Origin: Streptomyces sp. NRRL F-2664
Lineage (GTDB): Bacteria; Actinomycetota; Actinomycetes; Streptomycetales; Streptomycetaceae
Length of the DNA: 64,000 nucleotides
NCBI RefSeq assembly: GCF_000719345.1
Contig: NZ_JOFX01000039.1
Location: 1 to 64,000, forward strand
Direction: 5' to 3'
Positions 57,069-64,000 of the stretch are shown one piece after another. Position 1 is the first letter of the stretch, and each line of letters begins with the position of its first letter. The notes under the pieces were generated by a model, which was not told the DNA's origin, did no database searches, and saw nothing but the letters and a program-made list of their open reading frames with translations. The position numbers were made by a program, and so were the translations under genes.

Positions 57069-57100
57069 GGGACCCCCGCCCACCCCGGACGGGAGTCCCG
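57069..57100 (-). terminator. Hairpin after kinase 2, copy B of a duplicated element
   Basis: Identical to 55564-55595 except for one base, and placed at the same distance (about 33 nt) beyond the kinase 2 stop. Confidence 0.6.
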
Positions 57101-57133
57101 CTCACGACCTCGCGCCGGCCGCGGCGCCGCCGC

Positions 57134-58321
57134 TCACCCCCGCCCGCGGTCCCGCCACGGCAGCTCGGCCGTCACCACCGTCCCCCGGCCCTCCGGGGAG
57201 TCCACCACCAGCACCCCGTCCACCGCATCCAGCCGCTCCGCCAACCCCGCCAGCCCGGTCCCGCCGGACGTGTGCGCCCCGCCCCGGCCGTCGTCCGACA
57301 CCCGGATCATCAACCGGGCCTCCGCCCGCCACACCTCCACGGTCGCGCCGCGCGCCCCCGCGTGCTTGCTCACGTTCTGCAGCAGCTCGGACACCACGAA
57401 GTACGCGATCCCCTCGATCGCCTCCGCGGGCCGCGCCTCCTGCCCGGCCGGCAGGTCCACCAGCACCTTCACCGGCACCAGGCACCGCGCCGCCACCGAC
57501 GACAGCGCCGCGTCCAGCCCCCGGTCGGTCAGCACCGCCGGGTGGATCCCGCGCGCCAGGTCCCGCAGCTCCTGGAGGGCCAGCTTCACCTCACCGTGGG
57601 CCTCGTCCACCATCGCCGCCGCCCCCTCCGGGTCCTCCAGCAGCTTCTCCTTCGCCAGGCCCAGGCCCATCGCCAGCGCCACCAGCCGCGCCTGCGCCCC
57701 GTCGTGCAGGTCCCGCTCGATGCGCCGCAGGTCCGCCGCCGCGGTGTCGACCACCACGCCCCGGTCCGACTCCAGCTCCGCGATCCGCCGTTCCAGGTCG
57801 TCGGAGGGGGACAGCAGCCCCCGTACCATCGCGCGGTCCGCGTTGGTGAGCAGCCGCACCAGGTACGGCAGGACCGGCCACAGCACGAACAGCCCCGCCA
57901 GGACTACCGTGAAGGTGAGTACCCCCCAGGGCAGCCGGATCAGCTGGTACAGCACGGTCCGCCAGCCGACCGGGTCCTTGATGCTCGTCCACAGCCAGGG
58001 GAAGAACCCGCCGGACCGCCGCGGTCCCGGGATCGGGCTCGGCTCCTCCACGTGGACGCCCAACAGCAGTCGGGCGCGCGCCCGCTCCATGCGTCCCATT
58101 TGCCGAGACAAAAAGAGACCGACCGCAAGCAAAGGAAGTCCGATCGCGGTCACGGAAAGTCCGCCCGCGGTGGAAACCATGACGACCGTGTAAACGAAAC
58201 CGAGGATCGCCTCCGGCAGATTGGTCACCAGATGGGCGATTTCCTTCCACGTGACGGCACTGAATACGGGCCGTACGGGGGGCGGTCCGTCGTGGTCGGA
58301 GATGGCAGGGCTCGTGGTCAT
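57134..58321 (-). CDS. Sensor histidine kinase 2 (HisKA_3 type)
   Basis: A 395-residue kinase, a paralogue of kinase 1. The dimerisation helix is again [20 protein letters not shown], with [20 protein letters not shown] and [12 protein letters not shown] in the ATPase domain. The sensor part has about four helices. It is somewhat shorter than kinase 1 because the loop between helices is smaller. ATG at 58321. It diverges from the second complex I operon. Confidence 0.92.
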   Translation of the reverse strand: MTTSPAISDHDGPPPVRPVFSAVTWKEIAHLVTNLPEAILGFVYTVVMVSTAGGLSVTAIGLPLLAVGLFLSRQMGRMERARARLLLGVHVEEPSPIPGPRRSGGFFPWLWTSIKDPVGWRTVLYQLIRLPWGVLTFTVVLAGLFVLWPVLPYLVRLLTNADRAMVRGLLSPSDDLERRIAELESDRGVVVDTAAADLRRIERDLHDGAQARLVALAMGLGLAKEKLLEDPEGAAAMVDEAHGEVKLALQELRDLARGIHPAVLTDRGLDAALSSVAARCLVPVKVLVDLPAGQEARPAEAIEGIAYFVVSELLQNVSKHAGARGATVEVWRAEARLMIRVSDDGRGGAHTSGGTGLAGLAERLDAVDGVLVVDSPEGRGTVVTAELPWRDRGRG

Positions 58322-58382
58322 GCGCCACACCCTGTCAAGCCCGGCCCGCCGATGCCATGGGGTGTCCGGGGTGCTGTGAACG

Positions 58383-58394
58383 GGGGATAACCCC
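58383..58394. promoter_or_regulatory. GGGGATAACCCC element upstream of kinase 2
   Basis: A near-palindrome about 62 nt upstream of the kinase 2 start, followed by ACCCCG as in the kinase 1 element. It is also 20 nt from the putative -10 box of nuoA2, so a regulator here could act on both genes. Confidence 0.4.
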
Positions 58395-58414
58395 ACCCCG
58401 TGTGAGGCAGGCCC

Positions 58415-58420
58415 TAGACT
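58415..58420 (+). promoter_or_regulatory. Possible -10 box of the nuo2 operon
   Basis: TAGACT, about 49 nt before the nuoA2 GTG. No Rex-like site is seen in this region. Confidence 0.35.
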
Positions 58421-58468
58421 CCCGTCCGTACCAGATCGTCGACAGTGACCGAGGAGCGAGGAACGGAC

Positions 58469-58876
58469 GTGTCCGAACCAACGGTATCGACCGTAACCGT
58501 GCTCGCGGCGGACTACTTCCGGAGTTATTCGGTCGTCGGTCTGCTGGCAGCCCTCGGTGTGCTCTTCGTGGCCGTCGCCTTCGGAGCCGGCCGCCTCCTG
58601 CGGCCCGTCGTACCGACCCACGAGAAGCTGCTGACCTACGAATGCGGCGTGGACCCCGTCGGCGAGGGCTGGGCGCACACCCAGGTCCGCTACTACGTCT
58701 ACGCCTTCCTCTACGTCATCTTCGCCGTCGACTCGATCTTCCTGTTCCCGTGGGCGACGGTGTTCGCCGCCGCCGGCTACGGCGCCACGACCCTGGTCGA
58801 GATGTTCGTCTTCCTCGGTTTCCTGGCCGTCGGCCTGCTCTATGCGTACAAGAAGGGCGTCCTCGAATGGACGTGA
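58469..58876 (+). CDS. nuoA2: NADH-quinone oxidoreductase-like subunit A (second cluster)
   Basis: A 135-residue, three-helix subunit. [16 protein letters not shown] and the [12 protein letters not shown] block match NuoA. The GTG at 58469 follows GAGGAGCGAGGAACGGAC, a strong ribosome site; an ORF start 8 codons upstream lies in that site. It overlaps nuoB2 by 10 nt. First gene of the partial complex I operon. Confidence 0.92.
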   Translation: MSEPTVSTVTVLAADYFRSYSVVGLLAALGVLFVAVAFGAGRLLRPVVPTHEKLLTYECGVDPVGEGWAHTQVRYYVYAFLYVIFAVDSIFLFPWATVFAAAGYGATTLVEMFVFLGFLAVGLLYAYKKGVLEWT

Positions 58877-59460
58877 CACCTCAGCCGGAGCTGCTCCCCG
58901 AGCCCAAGCGTCTGGGAGTCCTCTCCCGGCTCGCCCCGGAACCGATGAAGGTGGTCCTGAACTGGGGCCGCCGGTACAGCCTGTGGGTCTTCAACTTCGG
59001 CCTCGCCTGCTGCGCGATCGAATTCATCGCCGCGTCGATGGCCCGGCACGACTTCATCCGCCTCGGAGTGATCCCCTTCGCGCCGGGCCCCCGCCAGGCC
59101 GACCTGATGATCGTCTCGGGCACCGTCACGGACAAGATGGCGCCGGCCGTCAAGCGGCTCTACGAGCAGATGCCGGAGCCGAAGTACGTCATCTCCTTCG
59201 GCGCCTGCTCCAACTGCGGCGGCCCGTACTGGGACTCGTACTCGGTGACCAAGGGCGTCGACCAGATCATCCCCGTCGACGTCTACGTGCCCGGCTGCCC
59301 GCCGCGGCCCGAGGCACTCCTCCAGGGCATCCTGAAGCTCCAGGAGAAGATCGCCCGCGAGTCGCTCGCCGAGCGGTACGCGTCGGGACCATCCGTCTCC
59401 CAGCTGACCAGCGGCCTCGTCACGCCCCCGCCGGCACCCGGGCAGGGGGCCGGCGCGTGA
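58867..59460 (+). CDS. nuoB2: NADH-quinone oxidoreductase-like subunit B (second cluster)
   Basis: A 197-residue subunit with all cluster N2 ligands: C48-C49 (LACCAIEF), C114 in FGACSNCGG, and C144 (PGCPPRPE). It therefore can carry the terminal cluster. It differs from NuoB1 in the SNCGG segment, where an additional Cys (117) is present. The open frame extends upstream only as a shadow of nuoA2. Confidence 0.95.
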   Translation: MDVTPQPELLPEPKRLGVLSRLAPEPMKVVLNWGRRYSLWVFNFGLACCAIEFIAASMARHDFIRLGVIPFAPGPRQADLMIVSGTVTDKMAPAVKRLYEQMPEPKYVISFGACSNCGGPYWDSYSVTKGVDQIIPVDVYVPGCPPRPEALLQGILKLQEKIARESLAERYASGPSVSQLTSGLVTPPPAPGQGAGA

Positions 59461-60704
59461 ACCTCTACGACTCCCTCCCCGACGCCGCGCCGACCGTCTT
59501 CGGCGCCGAGGCCGTCGCCGAACGCTCCTACGACGTGCTCACGGTGGACGTACCCGTCGGAAGCTGGATCTCCTCCCTGGAGATCGCCCGCGACAAGCTG
59601 GGCTGCACGTACTTCGACTGGCTGAGCGCCGTCGACGAGCCGGGCACCGGCTTCCGCGTCTGCGCGCACGTCGCCTCGCTGGAGAACCGGCGCGTACGCC
59701 GGCTCCTGCTGCGCACCACCGTCCCGTACGGCGCCCCGTCGCTGCCGTCGGCGGTCGCCGTGTACGCGGGGGCGGAATGGCACGAGCGCGAGACGTTCGA
59801 GATGTTCGGGATCACCTTCACCGACCACCCGCACCTGGTGCACCTGCTCCTCCCGGAGAACTTCGAGGGGCACCCGCTGCGCAAGGACTTCGTGCTGGCC
59901 GCGCGCGTCGCGAAGGCCTGGCCGGGCGCGAAGGAGCCGGGCGAGGCCCATGACCCGGACGCCCCGAAGCGCCGCCAGATGCTGCCGCCCGGCGTACCGG
60001 ACCCCAACGACTGGGGTCCGCTGAAGGGCCAGCTCCCGCCGGCCCCCGCCCGCCCGGCCCGCACCCCGCGCGCCGCCGGAGTGGCGGGCGCCGCCGCCCG
60101 CACCCCGCGCGAGGGCGCCCCCGTCCGCCGGACCCGCTCGGTCGCCGAGGGCTCGGCGACCCAGGCCGGCGAAGCCGCCACCCCGGAAACCCCGGCCCGC
60201 CCGGCCCGTCGTACCCGCTCGGCCGCGGAGGGGTCGGCGACCCAGTCCGCGGCCGCCGCCGCGCCGGATGCCGCGCCCCCGGGTACGGATGCCCCGGCCC
60301 GCCGCACCCGTACGACGGCGGACGGCTCCGCGAGCCAGGCGGAGGCGGCGGCCGCGTCCGAGCCCGGTCCCGCTGACGCGGCGGCCCCGGCGCGCCCGCC
60401 GCGCCGCACCCGTTCGACGGCGGACGGTTCCGCGAGCCAGGCGGCGGAGGCGGCGGCCGCGTCCGAGCCCGGTCCCGCTGACGCGGCGGCCCCGGCGCGC
60501 CCGCCGCGCCGTCCGGCCCCCCGCAGTGCCGACGCCCCATGGCACGACCCGAAGCCGGCCTTCGACGAGTCGGCCGCCGCGCGGCGCCCGGGCGAGGCCG
60601 ATCCCGAAGCCCGTCCCGAAAACCGTCCCGAAGCCCGTCCGGAAACTCATCCCGAGGCCGATCCTGGGACCGAACCCACCACCGACACCGGAGGCACGGC
60701 GTGA
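59457..60704 (+). CDS. nuoC2: NADH-quinone oxidoreductase-like subunit C with long repetitive tail (second cluster)
   Basis: A 415-residue protein. Residues 1-165 are NuoC ([35 protein letters not shown]). The next 250 residues are Pro/Ala/Arg-rich and repeat RRTRSxAEGSATQ or [13 protein letters not shown] four times with [12 protein letters not shown] units; the end repeats EARPE/DPE motifs. The tail is disordered by composition and has no NuoD-like sequence. GTG overlaps the nuoB2 stop. Confidence 0.93.
   Translation: MNLYDSLPDAAPTVFGAEAVAERSYDVLTVDVPVGSWISSLEIARDKLGCTYFDWLSAVDEPGTGFRVCAHVASLENRRVRRLLLRTTVPYGAPSLPSAVAVYAGAEWHERETFEMFGITFTDHPHLVHLLLPENFEGHPLRKDFVLAARVAKAWPGAKEPGEAHDPDAPKRRQMLPPGVPDPNDWGPLKGQLPPAPARPARTPRAAGVAGAAARTPREGAPVRRTRSVAEGSATQAGEAATPETPARPARRTRSAAEGSATQSAAAAAPDAAPPGTDAPARRTRTTADGSASQAEAAAASEPGPADAAAPARPPRRTRSTADGSASQAAEAAAASEPGPADAAAPARPPRRPAPRSADAPWHDPKPAFDESAAARRPGEADPEARPENRPEARPETHPEADPGTEPTTDTGGTA
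60342..60511 (+). repeat. 105-nt direct repeat within nuoC2
   Basis: 65 nt starting GAGGCGGCGGCCGCG at 60342-60406 recur exactly at 60447-60511, a 105-nt period that keeps frame (35 codons). A recent in-frame duplication, likely by slippage or unequal recombination. Confidence 0.85.
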
Positions 60705-61669
60705 ACGACGTCCTCGACGTCGCCCTGCGGCTGCTCGTCGTCTTCGCCGTCTTCCTCGTGCTCCCGCTCGTCGTCGGGCAGACGGAGCACAAGGTGATGG
60801 CCCACATGCAGGGCCGCCTCGGCCCCATGTACGCCGGCGGCTTCCACGGCTGGGCCCAGCTCGTCGCCGACGGCGTGAAGTTCGCCCAGAAGGAAGACGT
60901 CGTCCCGGCGGGCGCCGACCGCCGGATCTTCCAGCTGGCTCCCGCGGTCGCCCTGCTGCCGTACCTCCTCGTCCTCCTCGCCATCCCCATCGGGCCGGGC
61001 GAGGGCGCGGTCGGCCAGGTCATCGACGCCGGAGTGTTCTTCGTGCTCGCCGTCATGGGCGTCGGAGTCCTCGGCTCGCTCATGGCAGGCTGGGCCTCCG
61101 CGAACAAGTTCTCCCTGCTCGGCGGCCTGCGCACGGCCGCACAGCTGCTCGCCTACGAGCTCCCCATGCTGCTCGCCGCGGCCTCCGTGGCGATGGCGGC
61201 CGGGACGGTCTCGCTCACCGGGATCGTCGAGGGCTTCGAGTGGTGGTGGCTGCCCTGGCAGATCGTCGGCGCGCTGGTCTTCTTCACCGCCGGCCTGGCC
61301 GAGCTCCAGCGTCCCCCCTTCGACATGCCCGTCGCCGACTCCGAGATCATCTTCGGCGCGTACACCGAGTACACCGGCCTGCGCTTCGCGTTGTTCCTGC
61401 TCGCCGAGTACGCCGGAATCGTCGTCCTCTGCTTCCTGACCACCGTCCTCTTCCTCGGCGGCTGGCACGGCCCCTTCGGCGCCGACGGCCTCGGCTGGGT
61501 CTGGACCCTCCTGAAGACCGCCGTCCTCGCCTTCGTCGTGATCTGGCTGCGCGTGAGCTACCCGCGCCTGCGCGAGGACCAGCTCCAGAAGCTCGCCTGG
61601 ACCACACTCATCCCGCTCGCGCTCGCCCAGATCGCGCTCACCGGCATCGTGAAGGTGGCGATCCAGTAA
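60701..61669 (+). CDS. nuoH2: NADH-quinone oxidoreductase-like subunit H (second cluster)
   Basis: A 322-residue membrane subunit, shorter than NuoH1. It has [20 protein letters not shown] (in place of ERKxxAxxQxRxGPNR) and [28 protein letters not shown], the second signature. Both quinone-channel regions are present but divergent. It has no long C-terminal tail. GTG overlaps the nuoC2 stop; there is no space for a nuoD gene between. Confidence 0.95.
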   Translation: MNDVLDVALRLLVVFAVFLVLPLVVGQTEHKVMAHMQGRLGPMYAGGFHGWAQLVADGVKFAQKEDVVPAGADRRIFQLAPAVALLPYLLVLLAIPIGPGEGAVGQVIDAGVFFVLAVMGVGVLGSLMAGWASANKFSLLGGLRTAAQLLAYELPMLLAAASVAMAAGTVSLTGIVEGFEWWWLPWQIVGALVFFTAGLAELQRPPFDMPVADSEIIFGAYTEYTGLRFALFLLAEYAGIVVLCFLTTVLFLGGWHGPFGADGLGWVWTLLKTAVLAFVVIWLRVSYPRLREDQLQKLAWTTLIPLALAQIALTGIVKVAIQ

Positions 61670-62301
61670 TGCCCATCCCCGGATCCGGCCTCGCCAAGGG
61701 CCTGGCCGTCACGCTCCGCACGATGACGAAGCGCTCGCACACGGCCCAGTACCCCGAGGTCCAGCCCGAACTCCCGCCCCGCTCCCGCGGGGTCATCGGC
61801 CTGTTCGAGGAGAACTGCACGGTCTGCATGCTCTGCGCCCGTGAGTGCCCCGACTGGTGCATCTACATCGACTCGCACAAGGAGACGGTCCCCGCCTCCA
61901 CCCCCGGCGGCCGCGAGCGCAGCCGCAACGTGCTCGACCGCTTCGCCATCGACTTCTCGCTCTGCATGTACTGCGGCATCTGCATCGAGGTGTGCCCCTT
62001 CGACGCCCTCTTCTGGTCGCCGGAGTTCGAGTACGCGGAGACCGACATCCACGAGCTGACGCACGAGCGCGACAAGCTCCGCGAGTGGATGTGGACCGTC
62101 CCGGCCCCGCCCGCCCTCGACCCGCGGGCCGAGGAGCCCAAGGAGATTGCCGCCGCCCGCAAGGCGGCGGAGAAGGCCGAGGCCGCGGCCGCGGCGGCAG
62201 CCGCCGAAGCCGCGCAGGCCGCCGAAGCAGCCCACGCCTCACAGGCGCAGGCCCCCGAGAACGAACCGCCGACCGCCCCGAACCCGGAGGGAGACGCGTG
62301 A
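61669..62301 (+). CDS. nuoI2: NADH-quinone oxidoreductase-like subunit I (second cluster)
   Basis: A 210-residue ferredoxin-type subunit with [12 protein letters not shown] and [12 protein letters not shown] for two [4Fe-4S] clusters. The C-terminal 55 residues are an Ala/Glu/Lys-rich stretch ([20 protein letters not shown]) likely to be helical or coiled. The ATG shares one base with the nuoH2 TAA stop. Confidence 0.95.
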   Translation: MPIPGSGLAKGLAVTLRTMTKRSHTAQYPEVQPELPPRSRGVIGLFEENCTVCMLCARECPDWCIYIDSHKETVPASTPGGRERSRNVLDRFAIDFSLCMYCGICIEVCPFDALFWSPEFEYAETDIHELTHERDKLREWMWTVPAPPALDPRAEEPKEIAAARKAAEKAEAAAAAAAAEAAQAAEAAHASQAQAPENEPPTAPNPEGDA

Positions 62302-62885
62302 CCCCCGCCGCCCCCCTGGCCGCAGCCGCCACCACCGGGCCCGGCTTCCTCTCGCCGACCGGCGTCGAGATCGCCTTCCTCCTCGTGGGTCTCGCCACCT
62401 TCGGCGCGGCCCTCGTCACCGTCACCACCAAGCAGCTGGTGCACGCCGCGCTCTGGCTGGTCGTCGCGCTCGGCGGCATCGCCGTCGAGTACCTGCTGCT
62501 GACCGCCGAGTTCATCGCGTGGGTCCAGGTCCTGATCTACCTCGGTTCCGTCGTCGTCCTCCTCCTCTTCGGCCTGATGCTCACCAAGGCCCCCATCGGC
62601 CGCTCCCCGGACGCCGACTCCGGCAACCGGGGCATCGCCCTCGGCGTCGCCGTCGTCGCCGCCGCGGCCCTGGTCTGGGTGGTCGTCGACGCCTTCCGCA
62701 CCACCTGGATCGACCTCGACGGGCCGGTCCAGGGCTCCACCAAGGTCTCCGGGGAGATCCTCTTCCAGCACTGGGTGCTGCCCTTCGAGGCCCTGTCCGT
62801 CCTCCTCCTGGCCGCCCTGATCGGCGCCATCGTGCTGTCCCGCCGCAACGACCCCGCCGACGCCGGTGACAAGGGGAAGCGCTGA
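62298..62885 (+). CDS. nuoJ2: NADH-quinone oxidoreductase-like subunit J (second cluster)
   Basis: A 195-residue subunit with five helices. [24 protein letters not shown] matches the third-helix block of NuoJ. It is 70 residues shorter than NuoJ1 because the hydrophilic tail is missing. GTG overlaps the nuoI2 stop. Confidence 0.93.
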   Translation: MTPAAPLAAAATTGPGFLSPTGVEIAFLLVGLATFGAALVTVTTKQLVHAALWLVVALGGIAVEYLLLTAEFIAWVQVLIYLGSVVVLLLFGLMLTKAPIGRSPDADSGNRGIALGVAVVAAAALVWVVVDAFRTTWIDLDGPVQGSTKVSGEILFQHWVLPFEALSVLLLAALIGAIVLSRRNDPADAGDKGKR

Positions 62886-63262
62886 TGCACCTCGCCTACC
62901 CCGCCGTGCTCGCGGCGCTCCTCTTCTGCACGGGCCTGTACGGAGTGCTCGCCCGCCGCAACGCCATCCTGGTCCTGATGTCCGTCGAGCTGATGCTCAA
63001 CGCCGCCAACCTCAACCTGGTCGCCTTCGACGTGTGGCTGCGCGACACCCTCCACGCCGGCCAGGCCCTCACCCTCTTCACCATCGCCATTGCCGCCGCC
63101 GAGATCGGCATCGGCCTCGCGATCGTGCTGATGGTGTACCGCAACCGCGGCACCTCCGACGTCGACCGCCTGCGCGACACCGCCGAGGGCCACGAACCCG
63201 ACCCCGACACCCCGGGCGACAGCACCAGCACCCGCACCGCCCGGCCGGAGGTCGCCGCGTGA
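62885..63262 (+). CDS. nuoK2: NADH-quinone oxidoreductase-like subunit K (second cluster)
   Basis: A 125-residue, three-helix subunit. The two proton-path glutamates are in [18 protein letters not shown] and [16 protein letters not shown]. The C-terminus has about 30 extra polar residues compared with NuoK1. ATG overlaps the nuoJ2 TGA by one base. Confidence 0.94.
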   Translation: MHLAYPAVLAALLFCTGLYGVLARRNAILVLMSVELMLNAANLNLVAFDVWLRDTLHAGQALTLFTIAIAAAEIGIGLAIVLMVYRNRGTSDVDRLRDTAEGHEPDPDTPGDSTSTRTARPEVAA

Positions 63263-64000
63263 GCACCACGACCCTCGCCGTCCTCGTCCCGCTGCTGCCC
63301 TTCCTGGGTGCGGTCGCCGGCCTGCTGCTCGGCCGTACCGCCCCCGGCTTCGTCCGCCCGCTCGCGATCCTGCCGACCCTGGCCGCCGCCGTACTGGCCG
63401 TGACCGTCGCCGTGCGCCAGGGCGGCGGACAGCCCATCAGCACCGCGACCGAGCTGACCCCGACCGGCTCGGTGCCGATCGACCTCTCGCTCTCCATCGA
63501 CGGCTTCGCCGCCCTCGTCGCCGTCCTCGTCGGGGTCGTCGCCACGTGCGTACAGCTCTACTCGACGGCGTACCTCCGCGAGGACCCGCGCTACCCGTCG
63601 TACGCCGCCCTCGTCTCGCTGTTCACCTCCGCCATGCTGCTCGTCGTCTACTCCGGCGACCTCATGGTGCTGCTGGTCGGCTGGGAAGTCATGGGCATCT
63701 GCTCGTACTTCCTCGTCGGCCACTACTGGGAGACCGAAGCGGCCCGCTCCGCCTCCCTCAAGGCCTTCCTCGTCACCAAACTGGGCGACGTCCCCTTCCT
63801 GATCGGCCTGTTCGCGCTCGCCACCGACGCCGGCTCCTTCCGGATCACCGAGATCCTCAGGACCGTCGCCGCCGGCGGACTCGACCACCCCACGCTGGTC
63901 GCGCTCCTCCTGCTCGCCGGAGTCGCCGGCAAGTCCGCGCAGTTCCCGCTGCACACCTGGCTCCCCGACGCCATGGCCGGCCCCACCCCCGTCTCCGCGC
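63259..64000 (+). CDS. nuoL2: NADH-quinone oxidoreductase-like subunit L (second cluster), 3' truncated by window
   Basis: The frame opens with GTG at 63259, overlapping the nuoK2 stop, and remains open to the window edge (about 247 residues). [21 protein letters not shown] carries the helix-5 Glu, and [27 protein letters not shown] is the conserved Lys/His block, as in NuoL. The remaining half, and probably nuoM2 and nuoN2, lie beyond the window. Confidence 0.93.
   Translation, partial: MSTTTLAVLVPLLPFLGAVAGLLLGRTAPGFVRPLAILPTLAAAVLAVTVAVRQGGGQPISTATELTPTGSVPIDLSLSIDGFAALVAVLVGVVATCVQLYSTAYLREDPRYPSYAALVSLFTSAMLLVVYSGDLMVLLVGWEVMGICSYFLVGHYWETEAARSASLKAFLVTKLGDVPFLIGLFALATDAGSFRITEILRTVAAGGLDHPTLVALLLLAGVAGKSAQFPLHTWLPDAMAGPTPVSA

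Noticed and set aside
58322..58468. Rex site upstream of nuoA2
   Set aside because: CTGTGAACG is present near 58375 but there is no matching right half at the correct spacing, so a Rex operator is not supported.

Overview
The window is chromosomal DNA of a Streptomyces or very close relative. It is very G+C rich, many genes start with GTG, promoters have TAGGCT/TAGACT-like -10 boxes, coding sequences overlap by 4 nt (ATGA/GTGA), and strong GC-rich hairpins follow genes. From memory, the gene order matches the S. coelicolor region around SCO4505-4507 and SCO4550-4606; no database was searched. I see no rRNA, tRNA, CRISPR array or insertion sequence.

Layout. 1-11.2 kb: end of an unidentified gene, a cold-shock protein, the futalosine-pathway menaquinone genes mqnA and mqnC, a frameshifted Ser/Thr kinase, a degenerate amidohydrolase-like gene, a LuxR-type regulator, a DUF3152 protein, the last menaquinone step menG, a glutaminase, a GNAT acetyltransferase and a geranylgeranyl-reductase-like flavoprotein. 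11.2-28.7 kb: a secreted NlpC/P60 hydrolase diverges from a complete 14-gene complex I operon, nuoA-N. A long regulatory region precedes nuoA and carries a Rex-like operator and two Crp-like repeats; a 23-bp stem with a UUCG loop closes the operon. 28.8-33.1 kb: an MMPL exporter diverges from a two-component pair.

33.1-42 kb, minus strand: an apparent operon made of a GntR/UTRA regulator, a two-cluster ferredoxin, a SsuABC-like ABC importer whose binding protein has a NosL-like tail, an AprA/fumarate-reductase-like flavoprotein fused to HEAT-like repeats, and a secreted protein. Upstream lies a fumarylacetoacetase gene that has lost its 3' end and reads in frame through a terminator hairpin into the regulator. 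42-50 kb: HAD phosphatase, a CocE/NonD protein that has lost two catalytic residues, polyprenyl diphosphate synthase, a LolA-like secreted protein, a small toxin-antitoxin-like pair with a palindromic operator, and a secreted M28 aminopeptidase. 50-58.4 kb: RarD-like transporter, korAB (2-oxoglutarate:ferredoxin oxidoreductase), and a response regulator with two tandemly duplicated sensor kinases. 58.4-64 kb: a second, reduced complex I operon, nuoA2-B2-C2-H2-I2-J2-K2-L2, cut by the window end.

Much of the window serves respiration. The mqn/men genes, the prenyl synthase and the possible side-chain reductase make and tailor menaquinone; Nuo1 reduces it with NADH. Nuo2 lacks the NADH module (E, F, G) and NuoD and lies 4 kb from korAB, so a ferredoxin-linked role is an attractive but unproven inference. 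The AprA-like/HEAT transporter operon is the least described system here.
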